From Phallusia fumigata (taxonomy: Eukaryota; Chordata; Ascidiacea; Phlebobranchia; Ascidiidae), in the NCBI GenBank assembly GCA_008931825.1, contig QXVZ01032469.1:1-29715 (forward strand): 29,715 bases of DNA, read 5' to 3'. This document shows positions 1-13,196 of the stretch, piece after piece. Under the pieces are notes generated by a model. That model saw only the letters and a list, made by a program, of their open reading frames with translations, did no database searches and had not been told where the DNA came from. How positions within the stretch are numbered: position 1 is the first letter of the stretch; each line of letters opens with the position of its first letter. The position numbers and the translations under genes are program-made.

Positions 1-3657
<3,657 letters not shown>

Positions 3658-4171
3658 TTTATTTGATTAATGTTCTTTCGCAGACAGAAATTTATAAACC
3701 GGTAGTTACATTGCTGAAATAAGAAACTTTTGTAAAAACAAACTGCCTGGTTTACTGGAACACTCTACGAATTCTGCTTTGCTTCTGTGTTTCCAATAGC
3801 GACCCAATAAATCCGGATCATCAGAGTCAATTTTTTGAAACAGGATTTAATATTTAAAAATTTCAACAAAAAATATACTTGCGCAAATGCTTTAAGAAAT
3901 ATTTTTTCCCGAAGCTTAAGAATTACACAGAAGGGCATCATTTTTGTGCCCGTCGAAGGTCCTTCGACAGGTTCGACATTATCGCATTTTCAATATTTTT
4001 TTTTTTTTCTATATTCATTAGTGACTTTTTTTAGTCTGTAATTTTCTGTTTTTTTTGCAATAGTTCATTATGTGTACTTTTGACAATAACATTTGCCTTT
4101 CTTCCGGCGCTTGATACAGGGTTTCTTTTCCTGTCTAACCCCAATTTATTTCACGGATGGTTAGTCTAGCC
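3658..4171. other. 5' flank of CFAP91, no gene seen
   Basis: AT-rich spacer with no convincing open frame. It contains the candidate X-box at 3789-3803, a perfect 8-nt-arm inverted repeat with a one-base centre at 3952-3968 (GTCGAAGG T CCTTCGAC), and a T-rich tract near 3996-4010. The right end abuts the hAT MITE target-site duplication. Confidence 0.6.
3789..3803 (+). promoter_or_regulatory. Candidate RFX X-box upstream of CFAP91
   Basis: GTTTCC-AAT-AGCGAC fits the RFX X-box consensus RYYNYY-N(1-3)-RRNRAC at every position. It lies about 130 bp upstream of the CFAP91 ATG, a usual distance for cilia genes driven by RFX factors. The consensus is loose, so a chance match is possible. Confidence 0.4.
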
Positions 4172-4357
4172 CAGTGTTTCTCAAACTTTTTTGCCCAAGG
4201 ACCACTTTATCTTCGAATATTTTTCTGGGGACCACCAATCAGAATTCCATTCTAATATGCTCTGAAAACAGGCGATTTTATAAACCCGTGCCGAGTTTAG
4301 GTTATCTTGTCGCGGACCACTATGAGGGGATGGCGGACCACACTTTGAGAATCACTG
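4172..4357. mobile_element. Non-autonomous hAT-type MITE, 186 bp, with 8-bp target-site duplication
   Basis: The element begins CAGTGTTTCTCAAAC and ends with the imperfect inverted complement CTTTGAGAATCACTG, the terminal pattern typical of hAT transposons. It is flanked by the identical 8-mer GTCTAGCC at 4164-4171 and 4358-4365, and 8 bp is the hAT target-duplication length. Subterminal GGACCAC motifs occur near both ends (about 4199, 4232, 4314 and 4335). No transposase frame is present, so it would need a transposase in trans. The exact target duplication suggests a fairly recent insertion. Confidence 0.9.
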
Positions 4358-4365
4358 GTCTAGCC

Positions 4366-5193
4366 CTATGACTGGTTTCACCAACGTTTCCCCCCAGTCT
4401 TGATTGTCCATCGCGCCAAACTAACCCTTTGTTGGGAGTCCTCGTCAAATACCGCCTTTAATGACGGTATATCTGTAGCAAATTTAACCTATTGATCCAT
4501 TAATTTGTGCCCTTTACTTTTTTGCGCTCCATAACGCTTTTACGTTGCGCAGTTATTTCCGGATTGGTGATTGTTTTTTGTAAAATTGTGTCGGTACGAT
4601 TTTTTTCACCCAGCGAAACAAACTCAACTCAACTGTGTACGTGTTTAGCGCACATATTTATTGGTAATTTGACAAGTGGGTAGTTACTGGTTTGACAGTA
4701 AGTACAAATTAACGCAATCTCACAGAGCAAAAAACTCTCCCCTACCGCAAGGCCAACTCTCCACATTTCGACAAATCGTTGGTAAGCTCACATAAATTTT
4801 AGGACTAGAGTATATAGGGACGTTGACAAAGTCGGCAATTTTTTGATATTTTGTTTTGTCAGTATTTTAGGCACCCAAATCATGGTATTCTCTCTTGCAT
4901 GCTAAAGCGATCTGACCAAAGGTTTTCGAGGATGTGGGCACTGTTTTTGCACACAAATTGAACCGTAAATAGACGGCTTTTATTCTAAGCGTATCATACT
5001 GCAACACAAATGCCAGTAACACGAGTATAAACTCTGCAATAATAGTAAAATCAACACTTTACACATTTACATCTAAAAAAAAACACACATCAGACAACTC
5101 CAACAACTAACAGTACAAACTTGGTTCCCAGTGGCTGCGAGCAATCCTTGCTCAGGCGTCTATAAATGCCGAAGTCAATGTAACAGACAGCAG
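4366..5193. other. Spacer and 3' flank of CEP120
   Basis: No open frame worth calling. A minus-strand AATAAA polyadenylation signal (TTTATT on the plus strand) at 4979-4984 lies about 210 nt past the CEP120 stop and is the best 3'-end candidate. The rest is AT-rich unique sequence in which I see no further structure. Confidence 0.55.
4979..4984 (-). terminator. Candidate polyadenylation signal for CEP120
   Basis: TTTATT on the plus strand reads AATAAA on the minus strand, about 210 nt downstream of the CEP120 stop codon. The hexamer is common by chance in AT-rich DNA; position is the main argument. Confidence 0.4.
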
Positions 5194-8130
5194 CTACGTA
5201 TTCATGCGACCCCGTTTTGCCATTTCTTCTTTAATTTGCCTGTCTAGTTCAGTAATAATGCGGTCACTGTCCGAATAAACCCCCGTTCTTAGCAGCGTGT
5301 CTCGTTCTTCGATAAGTCGTGAAACTCGTTCGTTAATATCTTCAAACACGCTTGATTTCTCCTGGCATGGCTCAATGGCTATCGACGACATTTTAGTGGT
5401 GGCCGTGCCCTGCTTCATAGATCGTATGTCGCTTTCGATTTGCTTCAGTCGATCGCTGTCGTTTTCCAGCGCCTTCTTTTCATCCGATGCGAGGTAGCGA
5501 ATTTTTAAATTCTCAAGCTCCTGTTGTTGCTGCTTAAGATTGGCCATCGCGTGGTCCTGCTCTCGTTTCTTCATCATCGCCAACTCCTTTAACGTTCGCC
5601 CCCACTGCTGCTTGTAATGCAACTTTGACTTCGTGACAGATTCAAGTTTTCGCTCTACCTCAGTTTTTTCCAACCGCAGTAAGTTTAACTCAGCATGAAG
5701 ACGCATTTCAGGACGGGTGCTTTGCTCGTTCTTGTAGTCGTAGAACTGCGCCATTAGGGCCGCATACTTTTTCTCCAACTCATTTATTTGTTTGGTTAGT
5801 TTACCGTTCTGTTCCTCTAGTAGGGTGCGGCGCTCACGTTCCAGCTGCACTTGATGCACACAGTCGTCCTTCATCCGTCTCGTTGCCTCCTTAGCCTCTG
5901 TCAGAACCCGGTCTTTCTCCCTCATCGTATCTTTGTTCAGTCGCGTCAGTTCCTGTTCCGCAACTGTTACTTGCTGTTCCCTTTTTTCCAAACTTGCAAT
6001 TGATGTTGACAGCTTCTTTTCCAAAGCGTGATATTCAGCGATGCGTTTAGCGACGAGCGCTTCTCGTTCTCTGTCGCGCTTTTTAAATTCTTCTCCAAGG
6101 GTTTGCAAATGCTGTGCTTCCAGTTCTTTCAGTCGATTGGAAAAGGAATCCCTTTCCTGGGACTTCCATAGCTCAAGTTCAATAGCTGCTTTGTATTCGT
6201 TTGTTTCCCGCGGGTCTTCGACTGGGGGCTCAACTCGGCGAGGCTTAGGTTTTGGTTGATCGCTGCTGTCAGACCGAGTCGGTTGTTGCTGTTTTAAAAC
6301 GGCCCGGTCCCGTACCTCACCCATGTCCTCCAAATTAGTCACTATATTCAGCTGGGCTACTTGACTACCTGAAGCAGACGCAACAGGTAGCGACGCACGG
6401 AAAGTCTGACGGTAACCAACGGGTGATCTTGCTGCTCCTGGCTCGAGAAGTATTGTGTCTTGATCTGCTTCCACAATCTTCGATAGGGCAAGGGTTGTAG
6501 TGCCAAGTTGAACATTGTCAGATTCCTTATCCTTGTGCCAAAGTTCCATCTCAATGGGTATTGTACGAAAGGTGCTCATTAGCAGTGGAATTGGACATGC
6601 AAAGTCGAAAGCACATGCAGAATGGGGAACAATTATCTCAGATTGATGTGTTACTTGAACAGGCGACGTCATGATTGGGGCATAGCTTCCAAAGAATGGG
6701 TAAGAATATTTAACAAAGATGTTGCAAGCATGGGGCAACTGCAGTTTACTGATAGTTTTAATATCCAAAGAAAATCTGAAATGGTGAGTTGGAGGTGGTA
6801 TGTCGGTATGTGTTTCAGTTGTTGCTAAGCTGTTGGTTTGGTCAGCATGTAGTGGTTTAGTTGGCAACGGCTTAATTGGTGAGGGAGCTTTAACTTTCAT
6901 AGGTTGTACCTCATCTTCAGAACTAAGACTTGTAGCATCATCTTCTGTATCCAGTGCCTTATGTCTGTTTTCTGATGATTTTAAAGGAATTTTAGTTGGG
7001 GTTGAGTGAACTAGTTTTGGTTGAGCAGATGTAGGCTTTTCATCACTGTCAGTGTCCCGCACTGGTTTGTCATTGGGAGCTGCCTCAAAATTTTCATCTA
7101 TAACTTTTGGCTGGCCACTTTTTGGTGTGTGGTGCTCAACAGATTCCCTTCTTAGTGCCAATGAAACACTAACACGAGGTTGAATGGGTTCATGGTCAAT
7201 TGGATTGTCTGGTGGGGTGAGGTGGTAGGTTCCATCAATGACAACAGTGTCATTGTTTAGCATGTTCACATGTTTTTTAGTAAACAAATTTACAAAAGGT
7301 GCTGATGCTGATCCCAGTAAATGGTCACCACAACACAAGTGAACCTTTAAGACAGAGTGTTTGTTGAAATATCCTTTAAGAAAATTAATTGTGCTGCAAA
7401 TTCGAATCGATGCCCGCTCTGGAGTTATGTCTGGTGAGAGCAAATCAAAGAATGGATCATTGGTAATATCACTACCAAACAGTGAATAGTAAAAAAAGAA
7501 ACCAGAGGTAAGAGCTGGCAAAGGTCTTTGTCCAGGTATAAGTTGTTCAAGGTTAAATGCTGATCCAACAGTTACGGCAAGAACAAACATTTCACAACTG
7601 GAACTTGCTGGTCCGATTTGAAAATACCCCCCTTCATCATTTAAAACCGCTTCAATTTCTCCACCTGCAACTGGAGGAACTGAACGTGGTGGTGCTTCTT
7701 GAGCTTTAAACCCATGCTTTTCTGATGCAGAGTCATCTTCCAGTACCATAGAGATTTTTACAGCAGGTTTCAGTTTTGAATATTTGCTGCTGAGTATATT
7801 ATACCACTTTGCAGGTTGGGCTTTCAGTTGTGCTCCACGAAGATCAAGTAAAATATACCCAATGTGCTCACGGATATTTTTTACAGTGTCCACAGCATAA
7901 CATTGCAGCTTTACAGGGGTTCTCTGCATGCGGTGTTGGTGCAATGATTTGCGATCCATTTCCCATGCAAGTTCTGTTGTAAAGTTGGGAATTTCATTGT
8001 GAGGCACAGGATCTGTGGCGAGCAGTTCTCCATCAAATTTGCATTCAATAAGAATGTTGTGCTTTGGCCTTGAGGGAAAATTTCTCCCTTCCAGCAAAGA
8101 CACAACAACAAGATAACCCTCTTTTTGCAT
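5194..8130 (-). CDS. CEP120: CEP120, centrosomal protein of 120 kDa, single-exon, complete
   Basis: Centriole protein needed for procentriole assembly, centriole elongation and ciliogenesis; known partners include TALPID3 and SPICE1. The 978-residue frame matches the family end to end (human protein about 986). An N-terminal C2-type domain (about 1-130) holds NFPSRPKHNILIECKFDGE, ELAWE and HQHRMQRTPVKLQC. A second C2-like region (about 175-330) has GGYFQIGPA and HLCCGD. A Ser/Pro/Thr-rich linker follows. A third C2-like region (about 450-610) has YSYPFFGSYAPIM and ELWHKDK. A long coiled coil (about 640-900) contains SKLHYKQQWGR, and the end is RLIEERDTLLRTGVY. Orthologues are normally split into many exons; here no intron interrupts the frame. 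ATG at 8130 aligns with the family start. The gene is head-to-head with MLH3. Base composition is noticeably more GC-rich in the 3' part. Confidence 0.97.
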   Translation of the reverse strand: MQKEGYLVVVSLLEGRNFPSRPKHNILIECKFDGELLATDPVPHNEIPNFTTELAWEMDRKSLHQHRMQRTPVKLQCYAVDTVKNIREHIGYILLDLRGAQLKAQPAKWYNILSSKYSKLKPAVKISMVLEDDSASEKHGFKAQEAPPRSVPPVAGGEIEAVLNDEGGYFQIGPASSSCEMFVLAVTVGSAFNLEQLIPGQRPLPALTSGFFFYYSLFGSDITNDPFFDLLSPDITPERASIRICSTINFLKGYFNKHSVLKVHLCCGDHLLGSASAPFVNLFTKKHVNMLNNDTVVIDGTYHLTPPDNPIDHEPIQPRVSVSLALRRESVEHHTPKSGQPKVIDENFEAAPNDKPVRDTDSDEKPTSAQPKLVHSTPTKIPLKSSENRHKALDTEDDATSLSSEDEVQPMKVKAPSPIKPLPTKPLHADQTNSLATTETHTDIPPPTHHFRFSLDIKTISKLQLPHACNIFVKYSYPFFGSYAPIMTSPVQVTHQSEIIVPHSACAFDFACPIPLLMSTFRTIPIEMELWHKDKESDNVQLGTTTLALSKIVEADQDTILLEPGAARSPVGYRQTFRASLPVASASGSQVAQLNIVTNLEDMGEVRDRAVLKQQQPTRSDSSDQPKPKPRRVEPPVEDPRETNEYKAAIELELWKSQERDSFSNRLKELEAQHLQTLGEEFKKRDREREALVAKRIAEYHALEKKLSTSIASLEKREQQVTVAEQELTRLNKDTMREKDRVLTEAKEATRRMKDDCVHQVQLERERRTLLEEQNGKLTKQINELEKKYAALMAQFYDYKNEQSTRPEMRLHAELNLLRLEKTEVERKLESVTKSKLHYKQQWGRTLKELAMMKKREQDHAMANLKQQQQELENLKIRYLASDEKKALENDSDRLKQIESDIRSMKQGTATTKMSSIAIEPCQEKSSVFEDINERVSRLIEERDTLLRTGVYSDSDRIITELDRQIKEEMAKRGRMNT

Positions 8131-8760
8131 ACTTAAGAGTCAACCACCTAAACACAAAACTAGTGTACTAGTGTACCCATGCAATACGCATATTGTACGT
8201 GTGTACAATGTGTGTCAAAACTTTTCCATTTTACAGCTTTATGTTTACTTTTACATTAAAAATGTTATTAAAACGTTATTCGGATAAAAAATATCTAGTT
8301 CGGTAAAATCTCAACTTAATCTACGAGCATACCACGCAATCACATTCCCTCCTCAACTTTTCATGCTTTTCAAACAGCCTAAACATTTATCTTTGCAAAT
8401 TGTTTGAACACTAAACCGTTCCCACAGTTTTAAAGTCGATCAAGCGTAACCAGTTTCCAACCGCGGTTTATCAGAACTTAGCAAAACATTACAAATTAAA
8501 ATTTAAAATTGTGTAATGTTCCTTAACTAGTCCAACTCAAATATTGAATCAATGATGAAAATAATTAGTAATATAACAAGCTGCTATTAGAACAAAACAT
8601 TTTTTAACATTGTTCTTCTGATTGCTTTCTGCCGCTTTGGATGTGCTGTTTTAAAAATGGATGAGAGAAAGGGTTAGTGCCGAAAGTGCCTCTGTTTGTT
8701 TGTGTACACACTACACAGGTGTGCAAAATTGTGACAAAGCGGTAGCCGATAGTTAAGGAT
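8131..8760. promoter_or_regulatory. Shared intergenic region between divergent CEP120 and MLH3
   Basis: 630 bp separate the two start codons, so the promoters must lie here or in untranslated exons within it. Visible structure: a tandem TAGTGTAC pair at 8161-8176, an inverted TTGTAC/GTACAA pair just left of it in the CEP120 5' flank (about 8193-8208), and the exact palindrome AACCGCGGTT at 8459-8468. No convincing TATA box or X-box was found. No other gene is seen. Confidence 0.55.
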
Positions 8761-11700
8761 ATGAATAGGCACTCCATTGATATAAAGAACAAACTAAGAA
8801 GTGGATTTATTATCACCAGTTTATGTCAGTGTATAGAGGAGTTGGTCATAAACAGCATTGACGCGCAGGCCTCATCAATTGAAATACATGCTGATTTGAC
8901 AAACTACAACGTTCGAGTTACAGACAATGGACATGGTTTTAGCTACGAAAACTTGGCTGCGGCAGGTAATAAAAATGAATATTGGATTTATTTAATTGAA
9001 ATCTGTAAATAATTTTGCTCACAGATAAGCTGCTGTTTGCTAATTTTGTTTGTTAAACTTGTAGGTACTCGGTACAACACCAATAAATGCACCAGCATGG
9101 ACGATTTACACAAAGTAAAAAGTTTTGGCTTTCGGGGCGAAGCACTAAGCAGCATTGCCGAAATGTCGGGTGCGCTTAAAATATCAACGAGATGCAAGGG
9201 GCAGTATCAAAGCTACAGTAAAATTATTTCAAGCTCTGGCACGAAAAAAGATGTTGTAAATGTGGATGGTACATCTGCACACTGTGGCCACGGGTCCACG
9301 GTCGCTGTATTTGGTCTATTTTCCGAATGTTACGCACGCTATCGATCAACTAGTCGTGCAAGTGTTTTAAGCAGTCTGCAAGAAACCTTGTCTGTCATAG
9401 CAATTTCGCATTGCAATATTTTAATTTCACTATTAGATGCCACGGAAGGTCTTACATTTCAAGCCAAACAATGCCAAGATGTAAATTTGAGGTATATTTT
9501 GTTTGAAACGTGTCATGACTTTTTGTAGTTTGGTTTTGATTTTTGTCAACAATTTGGTTTTGCTTTTTGTCAACAGGCTTCGAAAAATATACGGTCGACA
9601 ATTTCCCGAGCTAAAACGAGCAAACTTTTCTGATGGCAACCTTTCAATGACGGGATATTTTGGTTTCGTCTCCAGTCCTTCGCTATACCTTCAGCTTGTT
9701 TATGTAAATAAGCGACGTGTCGTAAAGGTAGTTAAGTTCGTTGTATATCTTGGTAATTTGTGTTGGATGATATTTTACTCAGGTTTTAATTCAGACGAAA
9801 ATTCATAAAGCACTTCATTCGCTGACAAAAAGTTTTCAATACCATCAAGCAAACTGCCACACAACGAGTTATCCGGTTTACATTGTTTTTGTTCAGTGAG
9901 TACCAAATTCGGATCTTAAAAATTTAGAATACAGGAGTTTACATTTTCCATTGTTATGAAACAGATGTCCACCGAAGTGGTATGATATTTCTTTTGAACC
10001 AACAAAAGCAACAATTGAATTTACGGAATGGGACTTAGTTTTAAATGCTGTTGAAAAATTGCACAAACTGCTAAAATGTAGTGTTCCGTCACCAACGCCT
10101 CATCCCGAATCTAACGCATTCAAGGTTTGGACCGGGGCACTGTTTACCTTTTACCTAATATTTTGACATAAGTTTTGTAATACAACTTTGCCTACGTTTT
10201 AGCCCTAACGGTTAAGTTTACGTTTGCAAAAATAGGAAAAAGGAGTATTGTCGGAAAATATGGAGTTTGTCACGACAGAGAAACGTATTGAGAGTGCTGT
10301 GGAACTGACATTCTTGGCTGGGAGAAAAGCAGTGTCTTTACTTTCTCATCGCAGCGCTAATGACAAGCAAACAGAACCCAAACGCCCTATTTGTATGGAA
10401 AAGAATTTGCCTGATAAAGAAGTAGGTGTGTTGCGTACATTGGATGATTTCTTTTTAACTTCAAACGTTATGTTTACAATTTGTATTTTGTAGAATTTTA
10501 TCAACCTTCAAACGACTGGATTAAACGGTTTGAACCAAGGTTTGGGAAAAATATTTATGTTAATGTCAAAACCGGACAGATTTTGTTTTCTCAACCATCC
10601 ACAACAGTAGATTCCGGTTTACAAATCGCAGTTAGAGGTAACCGCCCAATTCGCCCTAACTTAATAGCCCAATTCAGTGTAGCCATTTTTCACAAACATG
10701 TTTAGAAAAACAGAGAAGTACAACGATGCGAGCTTGTGTGCCTGATTTTGTGCATCCGATGACGAAGTACAAAAAAACGTGTCGAGAAGAGATTGCGTCG
10801 TAAGATTTCAGCAGCGACTGTGAATGCAATGGCTATAAAATCTTAAAACCAACTTTTTCTAGGTGTAAATATGTTGAAAAGTTATCAAGTATGACATCAA
10901 GCATCGCGGGTAACACTTTTCAACCCCCTAAGCAGGTGGGGTACAGCAATCATTTTAAGCTGTTAATGATCATGTCGAATAATGTTTGTTTGATTTTTGT
11001 TTAGGCTGATGTGTTAGGATTTTTCCATGTTAGAAACAGTAGCGGAACTGGATTCAAACTCACAAAAGAGATGCTAAACGACATTCAAGTATGGTTTGAT
11101 AAAAAACGATGTCTGGCAAAACATTTTTAAAATACCTACATAATTGGTTACAACAACAATAGGCGGTGCCCGCCTATTTTTTTAATGGCAAAACATAGCG
11201 TGCATCAAACTTTCAAAAGCAAAGAGCGCGTCAAATTCTGACCTTTCTAAGTTTTGAGTGACAAATGTCAATGATAATTAGGTGATTGGACAAGTAGACA
11301 ACAAGTACATTGCATGCGTAGTGTCATGTCACGATTTGATCGGACGTGGTACACTGTTGATGTTCGATCAACACGCTGTCCATGAAAGGGTTAGACTTGA
11401 GCGACTAACAAGAAGTAAGTTATTGCTGGCCAGCAAAAGAAATAAAATAATCAACGCTGAGTTTCCAAATTATTTTAAATTTTTTACCATACAGGCGCAT
11501 TCGAAACGGAAGGTGACTGTAAACTACTGGCTACTACCGTTTTGAACGAGGGATTGATCAGAGTAAAACTTAATAAAAGTGAGATACGAACATTGCAAAT
11601 ACACAGGGACAAACTGCAAAACGCTGGCCTTCGACTTTCTCTACAGGATGGTATTTGACAACCATGAATCGAATATACCGTGCATTTTGAACAATTACTG

Positions 11701-12429
11701 ATCAATGCATTTGTTCAGATGAAGTGGTTATCGTCACATATCCTTCAGTTTTGCAAAACGAAAACGCTGGCAAGGAAACGTTCATGCAAGATTTAAACAG
11801 ATACCTTTCGGAATGTTGCAAGGCAAGAAGTCGAGATTTACACTTTTTTAACGGCAAAGAGTTGAAGGATAAAATACAAAAAAATATGCGTTTATTACTG
11901 TGAGGCAAATGGATGTTCGACAAGAACAACATGCGGTTCAGCGTTTGTAAACCTAAGGAACCATTCGTGAGTTTCTTTGTTGGTCTTGAATATACTAGTT
12001 TGAGTTACAATGCACAAAAACCATTTGCAATTAAACATAACGCACGAAAATAACGTTTTTCCTGGGTTTAGCTATTGTCTTCGTCTGGAACTTTGTACAG
12101 TACCCTATCATCGGTTTTGTTCAACATCTTGTGTTCGAAAGCCTGTCACGGTAGGTTTTAACCAGTCTCGTGTTTGTTTGGTTGTAATGGCGCTGTTGTC
12201 AACATTTGGTTTAAAATGGTGTATTTCAGGAGCCATTAAATTTGGAGATTTGCTTACTGATGATCAATGCGAATGCTTGATGAAAGAACTTTCAACTTGC
12301 AAACTTCCATTTCAGTGTGCTCACGGACGTCCAAGTGTTTACCCTGTGCTAGATCTCGCCCAAATACTACCCTTGAAAAGCGAAAAAATGAATTTTAGTA
12401 AACTGAGAAAACGATTGTACGAGAGTTAA
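8761..12429 (+). CDS. MLH3: MLH3, MutL-homologue DNA mismatch repair and meiotic endonuclease, complete, 15 exons
   Basis: Partner of MLH1 in mismatch repair and meiotic crossover resolution, nuclear. Exons: 8761-8965, 9065-9491, 9577-9727, 9783-9895, 9965-10124, 10236-10425, 10494-10637, 10706-10799, 10863-10935, 11005-11088, 11282-11414, 11495-11650, 11719-11899, 12101-12150, 12230-12429; total 2,361 nt, about 786 residues. GHKL ATPase motifs: EELVINSIDA (26-35), DNGHG (55-59) and FGFRGEAL (89-96). LVYVNKRRVVK follows. Endonuclease motif DQHAVHERVRLE at 576-587 fits DQHA(X)2E(X)4E. ACHGAIKFGD (718-727, split by intron 14) and CAHGRPS (750-756) complete the metal site. Human MLH3 is about 1,453 residues; the difference is a short central linker. 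The exon 6 donor is uncertain (10425 or 10434, both in frame) and exons 8-9 are the least conserved. Introns are 55-201 nt. Confidence 0.95.
9529..9576 (+). repeat. 24-bp tandem duplication carrying the MLH3 intron 2 splice acceptor
   Basis: Two adjacent 24-mers, 9529-9552 and 9553-9576, differ at only two positions (11th base A/C, 24th base A/G). The second ends CAACAG and is the acceptor of exon 3; the first ends CAACAA and so lacks the AG. The duplicated unit includes the pyrimidine-rich tract. Confidence 0.9.
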
Positions 12430-13196
12430 CGCGTCGTTAATTCTCTCCAACCGTGTGTAAAATCGGGGAATTCCCCAACCAACTGCTCGTTGGACTGAAG
12501 CGTGCGTTTTTAAACGGTTTTGCTTTCTAACTTACAGTTGACACAAACGTAAGTTCCCATATGTAACATATGTTTCAAACCACTCTATTGATCTGTTTTT
12601 AAGGTAATTTATTGCAAGGCAAGCAGTTGGAGAAAATAATATTATGTGTGGAAAGTGGATGTGATGAGTTCCAAGATAAAATCCTGCTGATGTCTTTGCT
12701 TGCATTATTCAAACAAATGTCCTGTGCCCTGCTTTACCTGCTGTGTTTAGAATAAATTTTTAACCGTTTATACTTAACTGCTGTATCTATCCTCATGATT
12801 GTTTGCAAAGACAAAACTGGCTGGAATACCTTTCACAACTATGGCACACCAAGTGGACCTGTCTATTTCAACAGCTTTGTTATAACAATCTATTTGTCAT
12901 GTGATACATACACTTGTTGAAGCACTTCAGTTCACCCTTTTTTGGCTACTTGTCCCTGCATCCATGAAACACCAGTCTTCTGTCCATTTTATTATTCAAG
13001 GATATTTTGTTTGGACGTTGCCATTGCCATAAGCTAGTTAAGAAATCCTTGCAGCACCAACATTTTTGTTTCTATTCAGCTTTTAACCTATCCTTTTCAG
13101 TTTATCTGTTAAACATGCATATTCATTTCCAACAGATTTAAATAAACAAATCAATCGAAAAGAATAACCGCTAATGCAGTTGCAACAAAAACGAGC
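12430..13196. other. MLH3 3' flank and ARV1 5' flank
   Basis: A plus-strand AATAAA at 12751-12756, about 320 nt past the MLH3 stop, is the likely MLH3 polyadenylation signal and is followed by T-rich sequence. A second AATAAA at 13141-13146 lies only about 50 nt before the ARV1 start and could be chance or a distal site. No other coding frame is seen. Confidence 0.5.
12751..12756 (+). terminator. Candidate polyadenylation signal for MLH3
   Basis: AATAAA at 12751-12756, the first such hexamer after the MLH3 stop codon at 12427-12429. Confidence 0.5.

Noticed and set aside
12010..12429. 139-codon plus-strand frame starting upstream of the last MLH3 exon
   Set aside because: It reads through intron 13, exon 14 in the wrong frame and intron 14; only its last part (from 12230) is real MLH3. 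The wrong frame loses the ACHG motif.
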